From: Ophiosphaerella korrae
Taxonomy: Eukaryota; Ascomycota; Dothideomycetes; Pleosporales; Phaeosphaeriaceae
DNA: 64,000 nt
Direction: 5' to 3'
Assembly: GCA_028456385.1 (NCBI GenBank)
Contig: JALNQF010000215.1
Coordinates: 1-64,000 of the forward strand
Position 1 is the first letter of the stretch. Every line of letters starts with the position of its first letter. The notes beneath the pieces were generated by a model. The model did no database searches. It was not told where the DNA came from and saw only the letters and a program-made list of their open reading frames with translations. Both the position numbers and the translations under genes were made by a program. Shown here piece after piece: positions 47,052 to 58,435 of the stretch.

Positions 47052-47807
47052 CAATAGGTTCTTCTATTATTAACTACAAGTAACTATTATAAGTTATTAG
47101 TAGATTAAAAAGTAATAATAAAAGTATATATTATAATCTATAATATACTAGGAATAATAAAAGATATTTTATAATATCTAAGTAGTATTACTTATAGTTA
47201 ATAATTAAATAACTAATACTATCTTAATAATATATATTACTACTAACTATATATTTAGTATCTTCTTAGTACTTTATAACTTTATATTTACTAAGATCGC
47301 GAATTTATAAATTTATTACGTATCTTACTTTATAACTTTATATTTACTAAGATTATAAATTTATAAATTTATTTTATATCTAGGTTATAATTAGCTTCCT
47401 AATTAAGCTTATTATTTTATAAGTTAGTACTCTACTCTTCTTATATTATATTAGTGTCTAAGTTAAAGTTAATTAGCTTTATTTTAATTTCTCTTATTAT
47501 ATCTATAATACTATCTCTCTCTTTAGGTAAGCTTCTATTTTTCTATTCTAGAGTTAAAGTTATTTATCCTATTTCTTTATTAATTTCTAGTTCTTTATTA
47601 CTTTCTATACTATCTTGTTTTTAGCGTAATAAACTTCTTTTTATAGCTTATATTATTTATAATAAAGTTAAGATATTTCTTTATTATGATTATAAGTTAT
47701 TAGGTCTCTTATATCTTATATATTTAAAGGATAGTTAATATTATAATAAGTATATTCTTACTAATATTTAGTATAACTATATTTTTTCTAGTATTTTACT
47801 TATAAAG
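47052..47807 (-). mobile_element. Minus-strand gypsy, left piece (3' LTR and 3' end), interrupted at 47808
   Basis: The 3' LTR is at about 47052-47510 and holds two tandem units of about 56 bp (from 47271 and 47327), one with a TCGCGA site. From 47511 to about 47800 the plus strand shows the antisense frame with GKLLFFYSRVKVIYPISLL and NKVKIFLYY and two stops. At 47808 another gypsy LTR starts. The rest of this element probably resumes at 58436. Confidence 0.75.
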
Positions 47808-48266
47808 TGTTACAGGTATAACAAGAGAAATCGAGATAGAACTAATTAGTCCTAACTTAGGTGCTAACGAAGTATAGGACAAGTAGGGTAACAACCTTAA
47901 TTAGGAGACTACCTATAACTAGGACACGTAGTAGTAATCTATAGTTACGTACGAATAGATTAGTAGTAATCTATAATAACGTATAAATAGATTAAGGTAA
48001 TCTATAGTTACGTATAAATAGATTAGTAGTAATCTATAGTATTATACAAATAGATTAGTATAAGTATATAGTTAATAGACTATATATTATTAGGATAGTA
48101 TTAGTAATTTAATCTATTAACTATAGAATACTAATACAAGATAGTTACGAAACATCTTCTATTGTTTATAAGTTATTATAGATTATAACACGAGCTTTTG
48201 TTATTACTTTCTAATCTACTAATACCTAAAGGTTACTAGGTAGTCGACCCTAGCAACCTAGTAATA
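47808..48266 (+). repeat. 5' LTR of the chimeric gypsy element
   Basis: It starts TGTTACAGG, the least mutated LTR end in the window, and is followed by CCTTACTAATTTAG as in other copies. The outer left part differs from the subfamily of the 3' LTR, while the right third (about 48060-48266) is shared. Confidence 0.88.
47931..48057. repeat. Four ~32-bp tandem units in the LTR, each with a dyad
   Basis: Units are at 47931-47962, 47963-47994, 47995-48025 and 48026-48057. Each contains TAATCTAT near its start and ATAGATTA at its end, which are reverse complements. LTRs of the other subfamily carry the same words as one perfect hairpin (11208-11242). In the promoter half of an LTR, such repeated dyads may be protein-binding sites; that is inference. 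Confidence 0.85.
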
Positions 48267-48329
48267 CCTTACTAATTTAGTTATTAGGAGAAGCGAAGCG
48301 TAAGTAGCGTATAGTCTAGCTAAACAAGA

Positions 48330-51300
48330 TAGTAGAAAGTTTAACTAAAAAGAGAGCTAAGGCACCTACAAGTATCTATAAGTTAGATAGCACTATATAG
48401 GAAATAATTAAGGATTATATTAATAAACTAATAGATAATAAAGAAGATATAAAGATAGTAATTAAAGCCTTAGAAATATAAAACAAGAAACTCTAAGACT
48501 ATATAAAGTAAAATAAGGCGTAAATTAAAGCTATTATTAAAGGTTAGAATTAAATAGAACTAATTACCTAATAACTAGAAATAAGAATAATAAAGAAACT
48601 ACCTAAGATACCTATCTTTAGGAAGTTTAATAGAATAAGGGAAGAATTAAGACCTTTTATAGTATTAGTATAACTCTAGATAGATATATAAGTACTATAC
48701 TTTAATATAGAAGAAAAGAAAGTAATATATATTAGAATATACCTTAAGAAGGATATAATAAGATAGTTTAAACCTTACTAGATAAACTATATAATATACG
48801 TACCTATATACTAGAAGGATAAAACTAAAGCTATTTTTAGAAGTTATAAATACTTTACTAGACAAATAAGAGTAGTATTTAGAGATATAGATATTACCTA
48901 ATAAGTAAAAGAAAAGCTTAAGAGACTTATATAATAAAAAAGTATACCTAAGTATATATTATAGTTTAAATAACTATTATAAAATATAGAATAGAACAAG
49001 TTAGCTTTTATATTATAATTTAAATAAAGACTAAATAAAAAAATCTAATATAAAATAATTTATATAGAGAAACCTAGAATACTAGTAGCTCTAAAGTAAT
49101 AAGTAATCTAAATTAATAATAATCTTTAAGAATAGAAGAAGAATAAATATAGTAGCTAAACTAGAAACTAGGACGCTAGAGATCTTATAATCCTTAACGC
49201 AAATAAGGATAAGAAGAAGAAGAAGAATAAAGACTTTATATACTTTAACTATAGTAAGAAAGGCTATTACGTAAAAGACTACTAATTATAGAAGAAAAAA
49301 GATATAGTATATTATAAATATAGAAGACTAAGATACTTTATAAAAGATTATAAGAGTAAGAACTATAAAAAAGATAAAGAAGCTTAGTTAAAGATAACTA
49401 AGAAAAAGAAGGAAGTACTATAAGTATAGGCTAAACTATAAGAGAAATTAGCTAGGAGTAAAGAAATATAGTATATAATACTCTACTAGACCTTTTATTA
49501 TAAAGATAACTACTATATATACTATATTAGTAAAGAAAGAGTAAGATACTTTCTTTAATAAAGAAATAGAGTAGTAGTAATAAAAGAAAAAATAAAAGTA
49601 TAGCTAGAAGAAATAGTACATATAATAGACCTACTAATAGAAAACTTAGAAGAGGAAGAGCCCTAGACCCTATTAATCTAGGCTAAAGGACTAGTACTAG
49701 ATAAAGAGACTACTATAGCTTCCTCTAAAGAACTATAAGAAAGTAAGAAATAAGTTAGTATAAGAGGTATAGAGTATACCTAGCTATATATTAATAGATA
49801 TAAAGGAATAAAATTAAGAATAGAAGTTTATTTAGAAATACTTACTAGTTATAAGTATAGAGAAAGTATATAAAGACTAGAAAGAACGTAATCCTATAGA
49901 AATAAAATTTATACTATTCTAAGAATAGATAAAGTAATATATAGTTATAATAGGAAAAATACCTATATAAAGAGAATAGTAGTACCTTATAAGAGAAACG
50001 TAATAGATTAATAAAGCTTATATACTAAGAGTACTAGTAGTATACTTTATCTTAACTACTAATATACCTAGAAAAGATAAATACTAAGAAGGAGATAACA
50101 AGATAATAAACCTAAAATACCTAGTATACTTTAAAGTATTATAGATATTATACCTAGATAAAAATTATATTATATATAGAAACTTTAAAGTAAATAATAA
50201 TATATAGCCTATAAGAAGGAGAGGCTATAATTATATAAGAGTAATTCTAGTAGAAGATATCTAGGGATAAGAAATTATACCTAAAGAAGGTTACGTAGTA
50301 ATAAAGCCTAGACTAAAACTATCTAAGAAATATATCCTAGGTAGACTATAGTATAAATGTATATATAATAAATATCTAAAATATAAGGAATATAAACTTA
50401 AAGTAGGGCTATAGCCCTAGGAAGATAGATAATTTATAAAAATACTAAAGTAAGAAAGACTAGAAGGTATAAAAAGCCTATATATTATAAAGATAAGTAC
50501 TTATTAAAGAAAGAAAGTATAAATAATAATTAATAGTAGAGCTATAAGAAACTTTATATTAAAGAAGTTTGTAGAAATATAAGGAATAAAGTATATAATA
50601 AAGAAATACTCTTAATAACTAAGTATAATTAAAGGGAAACTATTCTAGGAACCTATAAGGTTTAAAATAGTCCCCTCTACGCTTAAACTAAAAGAGATAA
50701 CGATTAAGAATATAGTTATAGATATAACAATAATTAATAATAAACAAGATATAATACTAAGAATACTATAGTTATAGATAACTAACCTATATATTAATTA
50801 GAGAATAAGAAAAATTAATTACTATAGAATAGAAATATTAAAGGCTAACATAAACACCTATAAAGGGAAATTCCTAGAAAAATACAAGAAATAGGAAAAA
50901 TAGCTTATAGAACCTAAAGACTACTTTCTAGAATATTAGCTATAGGACTTAGTAATAGAAGTAGAAGAAAGAAAGAATATAGGATAGAGCCTAGTTTATT
51001 AAAAAATAGAAAAAGAGTCTAAGATTAAATAAACATTTATTAAAAACGTACTTAAAAAAAGATAGATATAAGAATCTAAATTCTTAGTAGTATATAGACT
51101 TATATTTGTAGATAAAAAAGAGATAAGTAATAAGAGGCTCTACGTAGACTTTAGAAAAACTAACGCAATTATAAATAAAAACTAGTACTCCTTACTATAA
51201 ATTAACGTAATATAAGATAGACTATAAAAAGCAAGAATTTTTACAAAATTAGATATCTAGAACGTATATTACTAGATCTAAATTAAGAAAGGTAATAAAT

Positions 51301-53745
51301 AGAAAATTGTATTTAGAATATAATATAGACTATACAAATATATAGTTATACTTTTTAGCCTAATAAACGTACTTATAGCCTTTTAGGAAAGAATTAATAT
51401 AGTACTAAGAGAGTACTTAGACGTATTTATATTTATATATCTAGATAATATCCTTATATTCTTAGAAATAAAAGAAGAGTATATATAATATATATATAAA
51501 GTAATAAAGAAACTAGTAGAAAGTAAACTATTTCTTAAGATAAGAAAATGCAAGTTTTATATAAAAGAAACAGATTTCCTAGGATTTATTATTAAACTAG
51601 GAAAAATAAAGATTAACTTAGAAAAGATTAGATTAATTAATAAATAGCTAATACTAAAGAACCTAAGAGAGGTATAATAATTTTATAGCCTAGCTAACTT
51701 TTATAAAAAGTTAATAGTAAGATAGTTTAAAGATATAGAACTTATAATAAAGCTTATAAAGAAAGATACGCTATTTAAATAGATAAAGGAATGCGATAAA
51801 GTATTTAATAAGATTAAAAAAAAGTTTATAGAAAACCTAGTTATTAGAATATATAACCTAGACCTACTAGTAATAGTAAAAATAGACGCATCTAATTTAG
51901 TCTATAGGATAGCACTAATACAAGAAGATCTAGAGATTAAAAAAAAATACTTAGTTAAATACTTCTCTAAGAAAATAAAGATAATAGAACTTAACTACCT
52001 AATCTATAATAAAGAGATACTAGTAATCTATAAAGTATTTAAATAATATAAAGTATACCTATAAAGAGTAAAATATTAAATAAAGGTCTATATAGACTAT
52101 AGGAATCTTATAGGATTTATACTAAACAAGGAACTATTATAATAATATATAAGATAGTAGGACTTCCTATTAATATTTAATATAGAGATTATATATATAA
52201 GAGGAAAAGATAACTAATTAGTAGACGCCCTTAGTAGAGGACTAGACTTATAAGAAAAAGTATATACTACTAGAATAGTTTTAGTTAAAAACGAAAAAGG
52301 ATATCTAGTCTTAAACACACCTAAAATAGCCGTAATACTTAAAAGAATAAGTAGTAAGCTAAATAAATAGATTTAGAAAATAACGTAAGAAGTATCTAAA
52401 AAAATAAAGAAGCTAGAGACTTAAGAAAGACTTATATAAGCTAATAGAAGAATATATATTCTAAAGAAAATTTAAAGAGAATTTATATAGTAATTCTATA
52501 AATTACTAGTATATAGTTATTAAAGTATTAAGAAAATATTAAATAGACTACTACAAGACTACTATATTCTAAAAGTAAGATAAATAGTAATAGAAGTACT
52601 ATAAGATTGTATACAATACTAAAGAAATAAATATAGTAGATATATACTATATAGAATACTATAACTAGTAGAAGTACTAGAATAACTATAGGGAGTTATT
52701 ACAATAGACTTTATTTCGAAACTACTAAAGTCTAAAGATCTAATATTAGGAGTTAAATATAATAGAATCCTAATAATAGTAGATAAACTTATAAAGTACT
52801 TATACTTTAGACTATATAAAGAAAAAAGTAGGATAGAAGTTACTATATACTAAGTTCTAGGAACTATAATTAGTTAATATAGACTACTAGATAAGATTAT
52901 TATAGATAGAGACGTATAGTTTATATTAAAACTATAGAGAACAATTATAGTATAACTAGAAATTAAATATATAATGTTAATAGTATACTACTTATAGATA
53001 GATAGTTAAAACGAATAAATAAGACAATAGAATAATACTTAAGATACTACCTTAACTATAACTAAAATAACTAGGTATAACTACTACTTATAGTATAGCT
53101 AGTATATAATAGCGCAAAGAATATAGTAATAAGAGTATTACTTTTCTTTATAAACTATAGATTTAACCTTAGCGTATATAGAATACTAAGATTAGAGATA
53201 TCTTAGTCTCTAAGAAGAGAAAACCTTACTAATAGACTTAAAGAAATATATAATTAACTAAGATAAGATGTAGAATTCCTATATAATTAGATAACTAAGT
53301 ACTATAATAAGAAATATAAAAAAGGACTCTAATTTAGAGAGAGAGAAAAAGTATAGTTAGTACGAAAAAATATTAAGAGTAAGAGACTAAGTTTAAAATT
53401 AGACTACGTTAAGATAAGACTATATAAAATTAAGAAAGAAGTTACGCTAGTTATATTTAAACTAAAACTACTAAATAAAATAAGGATATACCTAATATTC
53501 TATATAGTACTACTAGAGATAGTACTATAAAACGTAGAACTACTAGTATATAAAGTAGATACGTATAGAGAATAGAAAGAATAAAAAGTTAAAGAAATCC
53601 TAGTATATTAGTTTTATAATAGTAGAAACTACTATTTAGTAGAATAGATAGGTATAGATAAAAAAGGACAACTATAAGAGAAAATATAGGAACTAGAAGA
53701 TAACCTTAACTACTTTAAGAAACTAGAAGACTTCTAAAGTTAAAA
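48330..53745 (+). pseudogene. gag-pol relic of the chimeric gypsy element
   Basis: Gag lies at about 48330-49450, with zinc knuckles from 49241 reading YFNYSKKGYY, the Cys and His ligands lost. Protease: INSRA at 50529-50543, with the catalytic Asp read as Asn. RT is about 51090-51680, with YLDN at 51438-51449. RNase H runs to about 52250 and keeps DALSRGL. The integrase zinc region near 52605 keeps DCIQY, so the first Cys of the CxxC pair survives, and the integrase core is about 52680-53350. Chromodomain is about 53590-53745 (NYYLVE). Gag and protease are now in different frames because of small indels. Confidence 0.88.
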
Positions 53746-54045
53746 CCTTCTAGAACGCCTAGTAGCAAACTAAGAGAACTAGTATTACTACTACTAGATA
53801 GAGAAGTAATAGAAACGTCTAATATAAGACCTACTATAGCAATATTAAATACTTTATCTAAGTCTAGCTTAGCTTCTAGAGCTACTAACTACTTAGCTAA
53901 TTTCTTGTTATTTAACGCCTTTATTTTATAAAGATAAGAGAAACAAGCTTAATTCTCTACTAGCTTACTCTACGTAAGCTCCTAGATCTACTTACACTTA
54001 GCTTTAGCCTCTATAATTTAGGATAGTAATTTCTCTTAAGTCTAG

Positions 54046-54504
54046 TTAATAGCTCTCTCTATTATTATTAAGTTTAGACGTAAGAATAAGTATAATAAAC
54101 GTATACTTAGAAAGAGATATACTAAATACGTTATAAGAACTATATATATTTATACAAATATATACTTTATAAGCTTTACTATTATTTATAGAAATAAGAT
54201 AAGAAAGTAATTTAGGATTTAATTTAAGAGAAGCGTAATAAGAACAAGGAAATATCTTAATACTATTACGTAATATACAATTAGTAAGAAGATAGTAATA
54301 ACGCGTAGATAAAACAACTATAGAGAGTAATAAGGAACTACAAATTAATAAAGAAATTAGATTAATAACTTTAGCTCTAGGATAGATAAATAAGGATCTA
54401 CTTAGAAGAAAGGATAGTATTACGATAGTAATAAGAAAGCTATAAATAGAACTAATTAGCTTTACAATAATAGACTTAGACTTATATAACCTTAAGAGAT
54501 ACAA
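54046..54504 (-). pseudogene. Antisense hydrophobic open frame at the 3' end of the chimeric gypsy
   Basis: It is 152 codons, the same length and position as the frame at 17247-17705, beginning inside the 3' LTR with TTG. The peptide shares most residues with it, including LFIYPRAKVINL and NSIKIF. Predicted hydrophobic stretches are Leu/Ile/Ser-rich. Whether it was ever expressed is unknown, and RIP has shifted its composition. See the finding on antisense frames. Confidence 0.4.
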
Positions 54505-54847
54505 ACTAGATTAGGAGGTAGTATATAATTAAGATACCTAGAGTAATTTATAATCTATAGACTCTTAGTATTAATAGACTATAGATTAAGATAATCTATA
54601 ATCTATTATTCTTAGTACCTATAAATTAATAGATTATAACAAATATATAATTAGTAGCAATACGTATTATTAGGATAGTATTAGTAATTTAATTATTAAC
54701 TACGAGCGATAATATAAAGATAGTTGTAAAACATCTTCTATTATTTATAGCCTATTATAGATTATAATACAAACTTTTGTTATTACCTCTTAATCTACTA
54801 ATACCCTAATTAGGTATTAGGAAGTCGACTCTAGTAACCTTATTACA
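54418..54847 (+). repeat. 3' LTR of the chimeric gypsy element
   Basis: It is 430 bp and close to 11053-11481 and 17619-18047 rather than to the 5' LTR at 47808. It ends CTTATTACA. The next base begins an RT segment of another gypsy copy, without any LTR or leader in between. Confidence 0.88.
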
Positions 54848-57804
54848 CTAGATATCTAAAACACTTACTACTAGATTAGAATTAAGAAAAGTAATAAATA
54901 GAAAATAGTATTTAGAATATAATATAAACTATATAAATACTTAGTTATACCTTTTAGATTAATAAACGAACTAGAAGCCTTCTAAGAAAGAATTAATATA
55001 GTACTAAGAGAGTACTTAGATGTATTTATATTTATATACCTAGATAATATCCTTATATTCTTAGAAATAAAAGATAAATACGTATAGTATATATATAAAG
55101 TATTAGAAAAACTAGTAGAAAATAAGCTATTCTTTAAAATAAGAAAATACAAGTTCTATATAAAAGAAATAGACTTCCTTAGATTTATTATTAAACTAGG
55201 AAAAATAAAGATTAATCTAGAAAAGATTAGGCTAATTAACAAATAGCTAATACTAAAAAACCTAAAAGAAGTATAATAATTCTATAGACTAGTAAACTTC
55301 TATAGAAAGTTAATAGTAGGATAGTCTAAAGATATAGAACTAATAACTAAACTAATAAAGAAAGATATACTATTTAAATAGATAGAAGAATATAAAAAAG
55401 TATTAAATAAAATTAAGAGAAAGTTTATAGAAAACCTAGTTATTAGAATATATAACCTAGACCTACTAGTAATAGTAAAAATAGACGTATCTAACTTAGT
55501 CTATAGAATAGCACTAATATAAGAAGACCTAATAACTAAATAAGAATACTTAGTTAAATACCTCTTAAAGAAAATAAAGCTAGTAGAGCTTAACTACTTA
55601 ATCTATAATAAAGAAATACTAGTAATCTATAAAGTATTTAAATAATAGAGAGTATACTTATAAAGAGTAAAGTACTAAATAAAAGTCTATATAGATTATA
55701 AGAACTTTATAAGATTTATACTAAATAAAGAACTATTATAATACTATATAAAATAGTAAGAATTCCTATTAATATTTAACTTAGAAATTATATATATAAA
55801 AGAGAAAGATAACTAACTTATAAATGCCCTTAGTAGAAGTCTAAACTTATAAGAAGAAATAAATACTACTAGTATAGTTCTAGTTAAGAATAAAGAAAGA
55901 TACCTAATCTTAAATATACCTAAAATAGCTATAATACTTAAAAGAAAGAGTAGTAAGCTAAATAAATAGATTTAGAAAATAATATAAGAAGTATCTAAAG
56001 AAGTAGAAAAACTAGAAATCTAAAAAGGCTTTATATAAGCCTATAGAAAGATATATATCCTAAGAAAAATCTAAAGAGAATTTATATAATAATTCTATAA
56101 ACTACTAGTATATAGATACTAAGGAATTAATAAAACTCTAGAGAGACTACTATAAGACTACTATATCCTAAGAGTAAGATAGCTAGTAATAGAAGTACTA
56201 TAAGGCTATATAAAATATTATAGAAATAAGTATAGTAGATATATACTATATAGAATACTATAACTAGTTAAAGTACTAAATTAACTATAAGAAGTTATTA
56301 TAATAGACTTTATTATAAAACTACTAAAGTCTAAAAATCTTATATTAAGAGTTAAGTATAATAGAATCCTAATAATAGTAAATAAACTTATAAAGTACTT
56401 ATACTTTAAACTATATAAAAAGAAAAGTAGAATAGAAGTTACTATATACTAGGTTCTAGGAACTATAATTAGTTAATATAGACTACTAGATAAGATTATT
56501 ATAGATAGAGATATAAGATTTATATTAAAACTATAGAGAATAATAATAGCGTAATTAGGAATTAAATATATAATATCTATAGTATATTACCTATAAATAG
56601 ATAGATAATTAGAATAAATAAATTAGATAGTAGAATAGTACTTAAGATACTACTTTAACTATAACTAGAATAATTAGGTATAGTTACTACCTATAGCGTA
56701 ACTAGTATATAATAGCGCAAAGAACGTAGTAACTAAAGTATTACCTTTTTTTATAAATTATAGATTTAACTCTAGTATATATTAAATACTAAGATAAGAA
56801 ATATCTTAGTCTTTAAGAAGAGAAAACCTTACTAATAGACTTAGAGATATATATAATTAACTAAGATAGGACGTAGAGTTCCTATATAATTTAATAGTAA
56901 AATACTATAATAGAAAATATTAAGAAAGACTCTAATTTAAAGAGAGAGAAAAAGTATAGTTAATATAAAAGAATATTAAAAGTAAATAACTAAGTTTAAA
57001 ACTAGACTACGTTAAACTAAAACTATATAAAATTAAGAAAGAAGTTATACTAGTTATATTTAAACTAAAGCTACTAAATAAAATAAAGATATACCTAACC
57101 TTTTATATAGTACTACTTAAGATAGTACTATAAAACGTAAAACTACAAGTATATAAAGTAGATATATATAGAGAATAAGAAGAATAAGAAGTTAAAGAAA
57201 TCTTATAGTACTAGTTCTATAATAAGAGAAACTACTACTTAGTAGAATAGATAAGTATAAATAAAAAAGGATAACTATAGGAGAAAATATAGAAACTAAA
57301 AGATAATCTTAACTACTTTAAGAAACTAGAAGAGTTCTAAAATTAAAACTTTCTAGAACGCCTAGTAGTAAACTAAGAAAACTAGTACTAATAATAGTAA
57401 ATAAAGAGACGCTAAGAACGTCTAATATAATAGGAGCTAGAGTAGCCTTTATAGTATCCTAAAAGTCTATCTTAGCCTTTAAAGTATAAGACTATTTAGA
57501 TAATTTAGTATTATTATAAGCTTTTATTTTATAAAGACGCTTAATATAAGAATAAAGATCTACTAGCTTATAAAGAGTTAGCTTATACTTAGCCTTAGCT
57601 TCTATAAGCTATAATAATAGTATCTCTTAAGCTTAGTTAATAGCTTACCTTATATAATTTAGTAAGAAGAAACTATTTAGAAATTAAATACTTATACTCC
57701 ATAAAATAAATACTAGAAAAAGTATATTTATATTAAATATTAGTAAGAATATACTTACTATAATACTTACTATCTTTTAAAGATATAAGATAAGTAGGCT
57801 ATAA

Positions 57805-58053
57805 TTAAGTATAATAGGTGTAAGGAAATATTTTAACTTTATTATAAGTAACGTAAGTAATAAGAAGAAGTTTGTTATAATTAAAATAAGAAGATATAAA
57901 GAATAATAAGGAACTAGAAATAAATAAAGAAACTAGACTAATAACCTTAGGCCTAGGATAGGAAAACAAGAACTTACCTAAAGAGGAGAATAGTATTATA
58001 GTTATAATAAGAGAAAACAAACTTAAGCTAATTAGCTGTACTCTAGATAACAA
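57805..58053 (-). pseudogene. Antisense hydrophobic frame in the partial gypsy copy
   Basis: It is 82 codons on the minus strand, overlapping the 3' LTR at 57994. It shares FLFSYPRPKVISLVSL and NKVKIF with the frames at 17247 and 54046, although this copy belongs to a different LTR subfamily. It is shorter because a stop interrupts the C-terminal part. Confidence 0.4.
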
Positions 58054-58435
58054 TAGTACGTTTAATCTATAAGGTAATAAACTTAATTAAGAAACTAACT
58101 ATAATAGAGATACGTAATAAATTTACAATTTATAATCTTAGTAAATATAAAGTATAAAGCTAAGTACGTAATAGATTTATAATTTATAATCTTAGTAAAT
58201 ACAAAGTATAAAGCTAGCTAAAAAATATAGGTATATAGTTAGTAGTAATGCGTATTATTAGGATAGTATTAGTAATCTAATCTCTAACTAAAAACGCTAA
58301 TACTTAATATTATATATATAAATTAACTATTATTTATAGTTATTACTAATTATAATATAAACTTTTATTATTAACTCTTAATCTACTAATAACCCTATTA
58401 GTTATTAGGAAGTCGACCTTAGTATACCTATTATA
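57994..58435 (+). repeat. 3' LTR of the partial gypsy copy, with a 54-bp tandem duplication
   Basis: It is 442 bp, ending ACCTATTATA. Two units of exactly 54 bp lie at 58111-58164 and 58165-58218, each containing TTTATAATCTTAGTAAATA. The same unit is present singly in the LTRs at 27911, 37211 and 43531, and doubled at 34398 and 47052. Confidence 0.88.

Larger units (their letters stand above)
47808..54847 (+). mobile_element. Ty3/gypsy chromovirus with two different LTR types (chimera)
   Basis: The element has all coding relics in order but unlike LTRs. The 5' LTR (47808-48266, 459 bp) has an array of four ~32-bp units and ends CCTAGTAATA. The 3' LTR (54418-54847, 430 bp) belongs to the subfamily of the copy at 11053. 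Flanking bases (TAAAG left, CTAGA right) do not match. This fits recombination between two elements, with loss of the sequence between them. It retains more coding detail than most copies here, with YLDN for YLDD in RT and INSRA for the protease triad. Confidence 0.85.
54848..58435 (+). mobile_element. Partial gypsy chromovirus: RT to 3' LTR
   Basis: The copy starts abruptly inside the RT fingers/palm at the LDI segment after FTK and runs through RT (YLDN at about 55038-55049), RNase H, integrase and chromodomain (about 57200-57340), then the 3' LTR. Its front half and 5' LTR are absent from this side. The start coincides exactly with the end of the LTR at 54847, so that LTR was inserted into, or recombined with, this RT gene. 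The integrase zinc region keeps the 40 bases deleted in the copy at 11053. Confidence 0.85.
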
